A stretch of DNA of 58,362 nucleotides, taken from positions 1 to 58,362 of the forward strand of contig CAJLTZ010000002.1 of the NCBI GenBank assembly GCA_905209725.1. The letters are read 5' to 3'. The notes beneath the pieces are model-generated. The model was not told where the DNA came from. It searched no databases and saw only the letters and a list, made by a program, of their open reading frames with translations. Below are positions 50,518 through 58,362 of this stretch, piece by piece (positions within the stretch are counted from its first letter, which is position 1; every line of letters starts with the position of its first letter). Source of the stretch: an uncultured Muribaculaceae bacterium (GTDB lineage: Bacteria; Bacteroidota; Bacteroidia; Bacteroidales; Muribaculaceae). The position numbers were made by a program, and so were the translations under genes.

Positions 50518-53500
50518 ATGAAATTATCGACATTTATCAATAGGCCGGTGCTTTCCACGGTGATTTCCATATTCATCGTGATTTTCGGTTTGCTCGGCCT
50601 CGCATCGCTCCCTATCGAGCAATATCCCGATATCGCGCCTCCTACAATCCGCGTGTCCACCACCTATCAGGGTGCCAACGCGCAGAGTGTGCTTAATTCC
50701 GTGATCGCCCCTCTTGAAGAGCAGATCAATGGCGCCGAGAACATGGACTATCTGTATTCATCGGCATCCAACAACGGTATGGCCTCCATCGACGTTTACT
50801 TCAAGCAGGGCACCGACCCCGACATGGCAGCTGTCGACGTGCAGAACCGTGTGGCCAAGGCAGCCAGTTTCCTCCCCGCGGAGGTAAACCAGGTGGGCGT
50901 AGTGACGCAGAAGCGCCAGAGCTCCATGCTTATGGTATTCAACGTCTATGCCGAAGATTCCAAATATTCCGAGGAATTTGTGGAAAACTACGCCGCCATC
51001 AACATCATCCCTGTGATCAAGCGTGTGGCCGGTGTGGGCGACGCGATGGTGATGGGCGCCGACTATTCAATGCGTATCTGGCTGAAGCCCGACATCATGG
51101 CGCAGTATAAGCTGATGCCTACCGACATCTCCGCCGCACTTGCCGAGCAGAACATCGAGGCTGCCCCTGGCCAGTTTGGCGAGAACGGCAACCAGAGCTA
51201 TCAGTATGTGATGCGCTATAAAGGACGTCTGCAGGATGAAAGCGAATTCGGCGACATTGTGGTGCGCGCCACTCCTAACGGCGAGATTCTCCGCCTCAAG
51301 GATGTCGCCGACATAGAACTGGGGCGTCTCTCCTACGGCTTCCACTCCACCACCAACGGCAAGATCGGCGTGGCCGCCATGATCATGCAGGCCGCCGGCT
51401 CCAACGCCACCCAGGTGGTAAACGATATCCAGAAGGAACTTGACAAGTTCCAGAAAGAGGCTCCGGAAGGCATCAAGATCATCACCACGATGGATGTCAA
51501 CCAGTTCCTCTTCGCCTCTATCCATGAGGTGGTGAAGACACTTATCGAGGCATTCGCACTCGTGTTCCTCGTGGTGTTCATCTTCCTGCAGGACTTCCGA
51601 AGCACAATCATTCCTATGATTGCCATCCCTGTGGCCCTGATAGGCACATTCTTCCTGATGTATATCTTCGGGTTCTCCATCAACCTCCTTACGCTGTCGG
51701 CCCTTGTGCTTGCGATTGCGATTGTGGTCGACGACGCCATAGTGGTGGTCGAGGCGGTGCATGCCAAACTCGACCAGGGATACAAATCATCGAAAGTGGC
51801 TGCCATCGACGCCATGAGCGATATCGCCAGCGCCCTTCTTTCGATTACGATTGTGATGATGCTCGTGTTCATCCCAGTGTCGTTCATGGGTGGCACATCG
51901 GGTGTGTTCTATCGTCAGTTCGGTCTTACCATGGCGATGGCCATCGGCCTTTCGGCTCTTAACGCCTTCACCCTTACGCCGGCCCTTTGCGCTCTCTTCC
52001 TCAAGCCTCATAAGGAGGACGGAGAGCAACAACCTCTCAAGGAGCGTATGAAGGATGCCTATTCCGCTGCCGGAGAAGCGCTGAAGCAGACCTACAAGAA
52101 ACGCTCTAAACTCCACTTCCCCCCGATTGTCACCACAATCCTGCTCATCGCGGCAGTGGTATTCCTTGTGCTCGGATGGTTTGACTTCGAGAACGTGCTT
52201 CTGAGCTGCATCGCTGCGGTGGTGGCAATTCTCGGTGTTATCGGAATGTTCAGCCGCGAGTTCATCGACGCGTTCAACCGCGTGTTCAACCGTCTTCTCA
52301 ACATATATCAGAAGGCCACATCCTTCTTTATCGGTCATAAGATACTGAGTTTCACATGCGTGGGCGCAGCCATCGGCCTGCTGGTATGGCTTATGTCGGT
52401 CACTCCTACCGGTCTTGTGCCCAATGAGGACACCGGCACCATCATGGGCGTCGTGGACATGCCTCCCGCCACCTCTCTTGAGCGCACTCAGGCTGTGATG
52501 CACAGGGTGGACAGCATCGCCGGCACTATTCCGGCCATCCAGATCCGTAACGCCATCACAGGCTATAGCTTCGTGGGCGGCGCAGGCAGCGCATATGGCT
52601 CTTTCATCATCAAGCTCAAGCCTTGGGAACAGCGCGATGAGAAGACGGAAAGCGCACAGGCTGTGCTCCAGCAGCTCTTCGCAAAGTGCGGCGAAATCAA
52701 GGATGCGCGTGTGATGTTCTTCCAGCCGCCTATGATTTCCGGTTACTCAGCCACCAACGGTTTTGAAATCAGGCTCCAGGACAAGAGCGGCGGTTCGCTG
52801 GAGAATTTCTTCATGGTTTACCAGAAATTCATCGCTGCGCTCAACGCACGTCCCGAGATCGCGATGGCCTATTCATCATTCAATCCGAATTTCCCGCAAT
52901 ACATGGTGGAGATCGACGTGGCCAAGGTGAAGCAGGCAGGCCTGACGCAGAACATGATTCTGAGCACCCTGCAGGGATATTACGGCGGTATGTACGTATC
53001 GAACTTCAATAAGTTCGGCAAGCTCTACCGCGTGATGATGCAGGCCTCTCCCGAGGCTCGTGTAAGCCCCGAGACACTTAAGCAGATCAAGGTGCGCAAC
53101 GGCGCCGAGATGGCTCCTATCGACAACTTCGTGAAGCTTACCCGCGTCTACGGCCCCGACATCATCAACCGATTCAATATGTTTACCTCTATCGCCGTGA
53201 CCGGTAACCCCGCTCCGGGCGTTTCCTCCGGCGACGCCATCCGCGCCATCGAGCAGGTGGCTCAGGAGACACTGCCCGTGGGCTACGGCTATGAATACTC
53301 CGGCCTTACCCGAGAGGAGAGCAACACCGGCGGCAACCAGACAGCCTATGTGTTCGGACTGGTGCTTCTCTTCGTCTATCTGCTGCTTTCCGCTCAGTAT
53401 GAGAGCTACATCATTCCTTGGGCCGTTATCCTCTCCGTACCGTTCGGTCTGATGGGTTCCTTCGTATTTGCCAAGATGATGGGCATTGAGAACAACATCT

Positions 53501-53916
53501 ATCTGCAGATTTCGCTTATCATGCTTATCGGTCTTCTTGCCAAGAACGCCATCCTTATCGTGGAGTTCGCCCTCGAACGCCGACGCACAGGCGTAAGTGT
53601 AATCAATTCGGCAATCTTAGGAGCCAAGGCACGTCTGCGCCCGATCCTTATGACCTCTCTGGCCATGATCATAGGTCTGCTGCCTATGATGTTTGCCACC
53701 GGTGCCGGCGCCAACGGCTACAGAGCCCTTGGTTCGGGCGCTATCGGCGGTATGCTTATCGGTATGATTCTCCAGGTGCTTGTGGTGCCCGCGCTCTTCG
53801 TGGCGTTCCAGCTCCTCCAGGAGAAATTCACTCCCTTCAAGTGGAAAGACAAGGACAATTCCGGCGTAAGCTCCGAAATTGAACAGTATGCTATCGAACG
53901 CCATAATCAAAAATAA
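50518..53916 (+). CDS. RND-family multidrug efflux transporter (HAE1 type)
   Basis: A 1132-residue inner-membrane proton/drug antiporter. The N terminus FINRPVLSTVISIFIVIFG, the proton-relay Asp405-Asp406 (VVDDAIVVVEAV), GGTSGVFYRQFGLT and the TM10 Lys region (LLAKNAILIVEFA) are typical. It is about 80 residues longer than AcrB because of an insertion at about residues 500-595 with two hydrophobic segments (TTILLIAAVVFLVLGW and CIAAVVAILGVIGMF). Substrates are unknown. First gene downstream is the adaptor's partner operon order adaptor-transporter-channel. Confidence 0.95.
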   Translation: MKLSTFINRPVLSTVISIFIVIFGLLGLASLPIEQYPDIAPPTIRVSTTYQGANAQSVLNSVIAPLEEQINGAENMDYLYSSASNNGMASIDVYFKQGTDPDMAAVDVQNRVAKAASFLPAEVNQVGVVTQKRQSSMLMVFNVYAEDSKYSEEFVENYAAINIIPVIKRVAGVGDAMVMGADYSMRIWLKPDIMAQYKLMPTDISAALAEQNIEAAPGQFGENGNQSYQYVMRYKGRLQDESEFGDIVVRATPNGEILRLKDVADIELGRLSYGFHSTTNGKIGVAAMIMQAAGSNATQVVNDIQKELDKFQKEAPEGIKIITTMDVNQFLFASIHEVVKTLIEAFALVFLVVFIFLQDFRSTIIPMIAIPVALIGTFFLMYIFGFSINLLTLSALVLAIAIVVDDAIVVVEAVHAKLDQGYKSSKVAAIDAMSDIASALLSITIVMMLVFIPVSFMGGTSGVFYRQFGLTMAMAIGLSALNAFTLTPALCALFLKPHKEDGEQQPLKERMKDAYSAAGEALKQTYKKRSKLHFPPIVTTILLIAAVVFLVLGWFDFENVLLSCIAAVVAILGVIGMFSREFIDAFNRVFNRLLNIYQKATSFFIGHKILSFTCVGAAIGLLVWLMSVTPTGLVPNEDTGTIMGVVDMPPATSLERTQAVMHRVDSIAGTIPAIQIRNAITGYSFVGGAGSAYGSFIIKLKPWEQRDEKTESAQAVLQQLFAKCGEIKDARVMFFQPPMISGYSATNGFEIRLQDKSGGSLENFFMVYQKFIAALNARPEIAMAYSSFNPNFPQYMVEIDVAKVKQAGLTQNMILSTLQGYYGGMYVSNFNKFGKLYRVMMQASPEARVSPETLKQIKVRNGAEMAPIDNFVKLTRVYGPDIINRFNMFTSIAVTGNPAPGVSSGDAIRAIEQVAQETLPVGYGYEYSGLTREESNTGGNQTAYVFGLVLLFVYLLLSAQYESYIIPWAVILSVPFGLMGSFVFAKMMGIENNIYLQISLIMLIGLLAKNAILIVEFALERRRTGVSVINSAILGAKARLRPILMTSLAMIIGLLPMMFATGAGANGYRALGSGAIGGMLIGMILQVLVVPALFVAFQLLQEKFTPFKWKDKDNSGVSSEIEQYAIERHNQK

Positions 53917-53935
53917 AATTAACAGCGAATATCCG

Positions 53936-55315
53936 ATGAAAAGGACAATTAAGTATATAGTGTTAGGTTTGATGGGTGTGGCAATGACAAGTTGCCACAT
54001 CTACAAACCCTATGAGCTGCCCACCGACAATGCATATGTGCAGAAATATGCTGAATCGGCGGAGGCTCATCCCGACAGCGCTTCGCTCCCCTTCCTTAGC
54101 TGGGAGCAGGTGTTTACCGACCCCACCCTTCAGGGCTACATCCGCACAGCCCTCGACAACAATAAGGACCTCGACGACGCACGCCTTAACATCCAGATTG
54201 CCCAGTCGCAACTCAAGGGTGCGAAACTCAGTTACTTCCCCTCCGTGGCGCTCAACCCCAATGGTGCCGGCGCCAAATATCAGGATATGGGAAAGATGAA
54301 CTGGAGTTATCAGATTCCATTGGCCGTAAACTGGGAGATCGATGTATTCGCCAAGATACTCAACCGCAAACGCGGCGCGAAGGTATCCGTGGAGCAGATG
54401 GAGGATTACCGTCAGGCCGTGCAGTCGCAGATAATCTGCGGTGTGGCCAACACCTATTACGCCCTCATGCTCCTTCATCAGCAGCTCGGTCTCGCCACCC
54501 GCACAAGCGAGATATGGAAAGATCAGGTGGAATCGATGAAACTGATGAAAGAGGCAGGATGGGTGAATGAGGCCGCTGTGGTGCAAAGCGAGGCAAACTA
54601 CTGGAGCATCATGGCCTCCATTCCTGAAATCAAGCAGAGCATCCATGAGATGAACAATACCATGTCGCTGCTCCTTCACGAATATCCCAAGGAATGGACA
54701 GTGTCGCAGAATATGGACTTTAATCTTCCTGTCGACATCGCCAAGGGTGTACCGGTAAGTTATCTTGCCGCCCGCCCCGACATCCGCGCGGCAGAAAGAG
54801 GCCTTGCCGCAGCCTATTACACCACCAATAGCGCCCGCGCAGCCTTCTATCCCGGACTCTCCATCTCCGCCAACGGCGGCTTCACCAATCTGCTTGGTTC
54901 GATGGTGAGCAATCCCGGCAAATTCTTCATCCAGCTCGCCGGTTCTCTTGCCGCTCCCCTCTTCTCCCGCGGCCAGAACATTGCCAATCTCGAGGTGGCC
55001 AAGACGCGCCAGAAAATCGCCATGAACAATTTCGAGAAAAGCGTGCTCTCCGCTTCCGCTGATGTGAGCGACGCCCTCTCCAGATATGCCAACTATGAAG
55101 ATAAATACAAAAATCTCGAAAAACAGGTAAATAGTCTGGAAAAATCTGTGGAATATACGCAGGAATTATTAACTTTGGATTCGAATACGACTTATCTCGA
55201 GGTTATCACGGCCCGTTCAGGCCTCCTCAACGCCCAGATTGCAAGTCTTAATTGCTGGCATTCAAAGGTGTCGGCCCTGATTTCAATCTATCAGGCTGTG
55301 GGTGGCGGAAGATAA
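53936..55315 (+). CDS. RND outer-membrane factor, TolC/OprM-type lipoprotein
   Basis: A 459-residue outer-membrane channel. The lipobox MTSC (Cys20) is followed by two outer-membrane-efflux repeats with long coiled coils (LDDARLNIQIAQSQLKGAKL; LAARPDIRAAERGLAAAYY). The PDIRAAE motif is typical of the NodT/OprM group. I chose ATG 53936 with its clear lipoprotein signal; a longer frame would overlap the transporter gene. It starts 19 nt after the transporter stop. Confidence 0.94.
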   Translation: MKRTIKYIVLGLMGVAMTSCHIYKPYELPTDNAYVQKYAESAEAHPDSASLPFLSWEQVFTDPTLQGYIRTALDNNKDLDDARLNIQIAQSQLKGAKLSYFPSVALNPNGAGAKYQDMGKMNWSYQIPLAVNWEIDVFAKILNRKRGAKVSVEQMEDYRQAVQSQIICGVANTYYALMLLHQQLGLATRTSEIWKDQVESMKLMKEAGWVNEAAVVQSEANYWSIMASIPEIKQSIHEMNNTMSLLLHEYPKEWTVSQNMDFNLPVDIAKGVPVSYLAARPDIRAAERGLAAAYYTTNSARAAFYPGLSISANGGFTNLLGSMVSNPGKFFIQLAGSLAAPLFSRGQNIANLEVAKTRQKIAMNNFEKSVLSASADVSDALSRYANYEDKYKNLEKQVNSLEKSVEYTQELLTLDSNTTYLEVITARSGLLNAQIASLNCWHSKVSALISIYQAVGGGR

Positions 55316-55356
55316 GCAGGTATCGAACAATTAGGTCACACTTAAATTTATTCGCC

Positions 55357-56157
55357 ATGTCGGAAATCAGTCAATTGGCATACGTGCACCCCGATGCCAA
55401 AATCGGAGAGGGTGTTATAGTGAAGGCATTCGCCTATATCGACCGTGACACGGAGATTGGCGACGGCTGTGTGATCGGTCCTCACGTCAGCATCCATGCC
55501 GGCGCAAGGATCGGCAAGAACAATAAATTTTTCGATGGCTGCATCATTGCCGCCACTCCCCAGGACTTCCGCTGGAAAGGGGAAGCGAGCAGAGTGGTGA
55601 TTGGCGATAACAATGTCGTCCGCGAGCATGTGATCATCAACCGATCGATTCATCCCGACGGTGAGACAAGCATCGGCAACAATTCCTTCGTGATGGCGCA
55701 GACACATGTGGGACATGACTCTAAAATCGGCAACTGGGTGGTGATTGGCAATTCAGTGAAGATTGCCGGGGCTTGCCGGATAAATGACTATACCATTCTC
55801 TCCTCGGCTGCTCTCGTGCATGAGAACTGCGAGATCGGGCGCTGGGTGCTGGTGAAAGGCGGCTGCCGTGTCAATAACAATGTGCCGCCATTCTGCATCA
55901 TGGCCCACAACCCAATCACCTATTTCGGAGTAAACGCATATCTGCTGCGTAAGGGAGGATATTCAGAGGATGTGATCGATGACATAGCCAAATGCTACCG
56001 ACACATCTATCAGTCGAATACCTCGACCTACAATGCGGTGCGCCGCATTGCCCAGGATGTGGCCGACACGCCTGCACGCAAGGAGATTCTCGACTTCATC
56101 CGCGACCACGACATGAAGCTCGCCGCAATCTCTTTCGACGACGGCGACGAGGCTTAA
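55357..56157 (+). CDS. lpxA: Acyl-ACP--UDP-GlcNAc O-acyltransferase (LpxA type)
   Basis: A 266-residue left-handed beta-helix enzyme, first step of lipid A synthesis. Hexapeptide repeats span residues about 8-190; the catalytic His is His120 (THVGHD). The C-terminal helical part has NPITYFGVNAYLLRKGGYS, matching LpxA rather than LpxD. It is not next to lpxD, lpxC or fabZ, so it may be the second LpxA paralogue often present in Bacteroidota; a slightly different acyl or sugar substrate is possible. ATG 55357 is preferred over a TTG inside the previous gene. Confidence 0.87.
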   Translation: MSEISQLAYVHPDAKIGEGVIVKAFAYIDRDTEIGDGCVIGPHVSIHAGARIGKNNKFFDGCIIAATPQDFRWKGEASRVVIGDNNVVREHVIINRSIHPDGETSIGNNSFVMAQTHVGHDSKIGNWVVIGNSVKIAGACRINDYTILSSAALVHENCEIGRWVLVKGGCRVNNNVPPFCIMAHNPITYFGVNAYLLRKGGYSEDVIDDIAKCYRHIYQSNTSTYNAVRRIAQDVADTPARKEILDFIRDHDMKLAAISFDDGDEA

Positions 56158-56188
56158 CCCACATCCCCACCTCCCCCATCAGATTGCT

Positions 56189-57013
56189 ATGAAAATCAAA
56201 AATCTGCTTACCCGCACTGTGTCAGGCGTGATTTATTGCGCACTGATAGTGGGCCTCACTCTTATGGGCCGGGAAGGCGTGCTGCTGCTTGCAGGCCTTC
56301 TCGGCGCTCTTGCCACTGTGGAGCTCGCCAAAATAAGCCACGGGCTCACTCGTCGCACCATCCCGCTTATCATCGTTGACGTGGCCGGCGTGCTCAGCCT
56401 CTGCATGATTGGCTACGGATATGCCCTCTGGCTCTGGATTGCCATCCTTATTGTCCGCTTTGTGGAGGAACTGTATGTAAAAAATCCTCATCCGCTCCGC
56501 AGTCTCGCCAATTCCGCCCTGACCCAGATCTACATCGGCGTGCCGATGTGCCTGATGGTTTCTCTGGCCAATTATCTCGATCCCCGCGTGGTGCTCCTGC
56601 TATTCATCTTCATCTGGATTAATGACACCGGCGCTTTCCTCGTAGGTTCGCTTCTGGGACGCCACCGCCTTTTCGAACGCATATCCCCAAAGAAATCCTG
56701 GGAAGGTTTCTTCGGGGGGCTTCTGCTTGTGGTGGTGGCCGCCGTGCTGTTCGGGCTCTATTGCCCCGGCACCTTTGGCCTCGGCCGCTTTGACATCGGC
56801 CTATGGGGATGGTTTGGACTCGGAGTTGTGGCCAGCGTCTTCAGCACATGGGGCGACCTCGTGGAATCCATGATCAAGCGCGACCTGCAGATTAAAGACT
56901 CGGGTCATATCATTCCCGGACACGGAGGTATCCTCGACCGAATCGACTCGCTGCTGCTCGTGGTGCCCGCCGCTTTCATTTATCTTTTGTTTCTCGCATG
57001 CAATCTTCTCTGA
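56189..57013 (+). CDS. cdsA: Phosphatidate cytidylyltransferase
   Basis: A 274-residue inner-membrane enzyme making CDP-diacylglycerol for phospholipid synthesis. About seven hydrophobic helices are visible. The signature STWGDLVESMIKRD, then IKDSGHIIPGHGG and DRIDSLL, is complete near the C terminus. It overlaps recR by 16 nt. Confidence 0.96.
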   Translation: MKIKNLLTRTVSGVIYCALIVGLTLMGREGVLLLAGLLGALATVELAKISHGLTRRTIPLIIVDVAGVLSLCMIGYGYALWLWIAILIVRFVEELYVKNPHPLRSLANSALTQIYIGVPMCLMVSLANYLDPRVVLLLFIFIWINDTGAFLVGSLLGRHRLFERISPKKSWEGFFGGLLLVVVAAVLFGLYCPGTFGLGRFDIGLWGWFGLGVVASVFSTWGDLVESMIKRDLQIKDSGHIIPGHGGILDRIDSLLLVVPAAFIYLLFLACNLL

Positions 57014-57606
57014 ATTCCACCCTGCTTGAAAATGCAGTGGCGGAACTTGCCAAACTCCCCGGCATAGGCTCCAAGACAGCCCTGCGCCTCGCCCTGCATC
57101 TTCTCCGCAAGGATGCATCGGTGGCGGAAGCGCTCGGAAACGCCATCATTGAAATGAGGCGAGGCGTGAGCTATTGCCCCCAATGTCATAACATCACCGA
57201 GGAGGGAACCTGCTCCATCTGCTCCGATTCGCGTCGCGACCGCTCCATAATCTGCGTGGTGGAAAATGTGAAGGATGTGATTACAATCGAATCCACGGGA
57301 GAGCACCATGGCCTTTACCATGTGTTGGGAGGGCTCATCTCGCCTCTCGACGGCATCGGCCCGGGCGACATCGAGATCGAGAGCCTGCGCAAACGAGTGG
57401 AGGGTGGAGAAGTGAAGGAGGTGATATTAGCACTCAGCCCCACAATGGAAGGGGACACCACCAACTTCTATATTTTTAAGAAATTATCAGACACTCCCGT
57501 AAAAATCACGATGTTGGCACGCGGCCTGAGCATCGGCAACGAACTGGAATATACCGACGAACTGACCCTCGGCCGCAGTATCCAGAACAGGGTGCCGTTT
57601 AGGTAA
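56998..57606 (+). CDS. recR: Recombination protein RecR
   Basis: A 202-residue protein acting with RecO/RecF to load RecA at gaps. An N-terminal helix-hairpin-helix (LAKLPGIGSKTALRLALHLL), a zinc finger C60, C63, C72, C75 and a Toprim domain (ICVVENVKDVITIE, LISPLDGIGPGDI) are present. ATG 56998 lies inside the end of cdsA. A heptamer repeat and a palindromic repeat copy follow the stop. Confidence 0.96.
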   Translation: MQSSLNSTLLENAVAELAKLPGIGSKTALRLALHLLRKDASVAEALGNAIIEMRRGVSYCPQCHNITEEGTCSICSDSRRDRSIICVVENVKDVITIESTGEHHGLYHVLGGLISPLDGIGPGDIEIESLRKRVEGGEVKEVILALSPTMEGDTTNFYIFKKLSDTPVKITMLARGLSIGNELEYTDELTLGRSIQNRVPFR

Positions 57607-57623
57607 TTTTGAATTTTGAATTT
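57604..57623 (+). repeat. AT-rich heptamer repeat at the recR stop
   Basis: About 2.5 units of period-7 TAATTTTG/GAATTTT overlap and follow the recR stop, then run directly into palindromic repeat copy 4. Confidence 0.6.
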
Positions 57624-57624
57624 A

Positions 57625-57646
57625 AGTCGCGGAGCGACTGCCCTAT
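57625..57646 (+). repeat. Dispersed palindromic repeat, copy 4
   Basis: AGTCGC-GGA-GCGACT (57625-57639) then GCCCTAT, 18 nt after the recR stop and 11 nt before the next ATG. Confidence 0.75.
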
Positions 57647-57657
57647 CAGACACATTC

Positions 57658-58200
57658 ATGCGTAGTACGAGATTGTTTTTGCGAGAAGCAGATGTGAGAT
57701 TGCGGGCTGTGGAGCCGGCGGATGCCCGCCTGATGTGGGAGGTGGAGAGCGACTCGAGCCAATGGATGCTAAATGGGATGTCGGCCCCCTTCTCTCGCGA
57801 CAACCTCCTTCAATATGCCACCACTTACGATGCCGACCCATTCCGCGCTGGCCAGTTGCGTCTGATGGCCGAAATCAAAGGGACAGGCATTATAGGTATT
57901 GTGGACTTATATCAGATCTCAGCCATACATCGCACAGCCTACATTGGCATATATATCCTGCCCCTGATGCGCGGACAAGGTTACGCCGAGATATGCCTGC
58001 GGCTTCTTGAAGATTACGCTTCTTCCCTGCTTAATCTCAGAATCCTCGCGGCAAGAGTGGCCGAGGAAAATATCCCAAGCGTAAAATTATTTGAAAACGC
58101 CGGCTATTCGCATGCCGGCACTCTCCATGACTGGCTTCAGAGCGGCAACCGCACGCTCAACGTTCGTCTATATGAAAAACAATTGCTGCCACAGGTGTAA
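57658..58200 (+). CDS. GNAT-family N-acetyltransferase
   Basis: A 180-residue acyltransferase. VRLRAVEPADARLMWEVESD is the usual first helix of the RimJ/SpeG-like group, MRGQGYAEICLRLL (about 107-120) the acetyl-CoA loop, and ENIPSVKLFENAGYSHAGTLHDW the C-terminal motif. The substrate (ribosomal protein, polyamine or small amine) cannot be told. ATG 57658 is preferred; a TTG at 57616 would start inside the repeat. Confidence 0.88.
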   Translation: MRSTRLFLREADVRLRAVEPADARLMWEVESDSSQWMLNGMSAPFSRDNLLQYATTYDADPFRAGQLRLMAEIKGTGIIGIVDLYQISAIHRTAYIGIYILPLMRGQGYAEICLRLLEDYASSLLNLRILAARVAEENIPSVKLFENAGYSHAGTLHDWLQSGNRTLNVRLYEKQLLPQV

Positions 58201-58362
58201 AATTTGTTAAAATTAACAATTTATGTTAATTCAAATAATATATTTCGTGGTTTTTGCATTACTTTGTATGTAGGAATATTGATACAACCATTATAAAGTC
58301 TAACTGACTTTAAGACCCCATCCCACAAAAAATGTTAACGCAGGGGTCGCAGATGTGCCTCA
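58201..58362. promoter_or_regulatory. Hairpin-rich upstream region of a gene beyond the window
   Basis: No gene. TTGTTAA-AA-TTAACAA (58204-58219) is a near-perfect palindrome just after the acetyltransferase stop. A -7-like TTACTTTG lies near 58259-58266. Then TAAAGTC / GACTTTA (58294-58312, loop TAACT) and GACCCC / GGGGTC (58314-58348) form two possible hairpins in a presumed leader. Confidence 0.45.

Overview
The window looks like chromosomal core sequence from a Bacteroidota organism, most likely order Bacteroidales and probably near Muribaculaceae (family-level placement is inference). Evidence seen directly: many start regions carry the Bacteroidota -7 element TAnnTTTG about 19-20 bp after TTTG-like -33 elements; there is a full-length SprA, a PorT-type barrel and a TonB-receptor-like barrel; lipoproteins have Cys followed by acidic residues; there is an S9 dipeptidyl peptidase and an isochorismate synthase. 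Coding DNA is fairly GC-rich and densely packed, with many ATGA/TGATG start-stop overlaps. I see no rRNA, tRNA, CRISPR array, insertion sequence or prophage.

Layout. 0.1-4.4 kb: a probably autoregulated operon (ABC ATPase, membrane protein, YtrA-type GntR repressor, outer-membrane barrel) with a candidate operator beside its promoter. 4.4-7.8 kb: ftsY, rimO, isochorismate synthase. 7.9-11.9 kb: M13 peptidase, tpiA, SPOR protein, folE. 12-18.6 kb: uvrB, YgiQ-type radical SAM protein, S9 peptidase lipoprotein, single PAS protein. 18.8-20.8 kb: small lipoprotein converging on lipA-lipB. 20.9-25.8 kb: overlapping unit of S1/P1 nuclease, stand-alone PD-(D/E)XK (HsdR_N-like) protein, PcrA/UvrD helicase, NspC decarboxylase. 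25.8-27 kb: hairpin-rich spacer, yaaA, minisatellite. 27-37.8 kb (minus): operon LysM/periplasmic-binding-like protein, PorT-family barrel, ruvA, sprA. 37.9-39.8 kb: Fur-family regulator converging on dnaA. 40.1-45.4 kb: thiS, tenI-like, thiE, thiG, thiC, thiH. 45.5-48.8 kb: superoxide dismutase, rsfS, ftsH. 49-55.3 kb: RND efflux pump (adaptor, transporter, outer-membrane factor) behind a long structured leader. 55.4-58.2 kb: lpxA-type acyltransferase, cdsA, recR, GNAT acetyltransferase. The right edge holds the hairpin-rich upstream region of a gene outside the window.

How it fits together. Most of the window is housekeeping: protein targeting and quality control (ftsY, ftsH), DNA repair and replication (uvrB, pcrA, ruvA, recR, dnaA), cofactors (lipoate, thiamine, folate/pterin, menaquinone) and envelope biogenesis. 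The least explained signals are non-coding: a palindromic repeat (AGTCGC-GGA-GCGACT) found 9-21 nt after three stop codons, heptamer and nonamer microsatellites around gene ends, a leader of about 280 nt before the efflux operon, and hairpins at the right edge. Unusual coding features are the ABC/GntR/barrel operon with its operator, a Cys-rich insertion in NspC, two extra hydrophobic segments in the RND transporter, a four-LysM plus binding-protein-like fusion, and a thiamine operon lacking both thiF and a visible TPP riboswitch. I did not find a convincing wholly new multi-gene system; the palindromic repeat family and the efflux leader are the best candidates for something undescribed.
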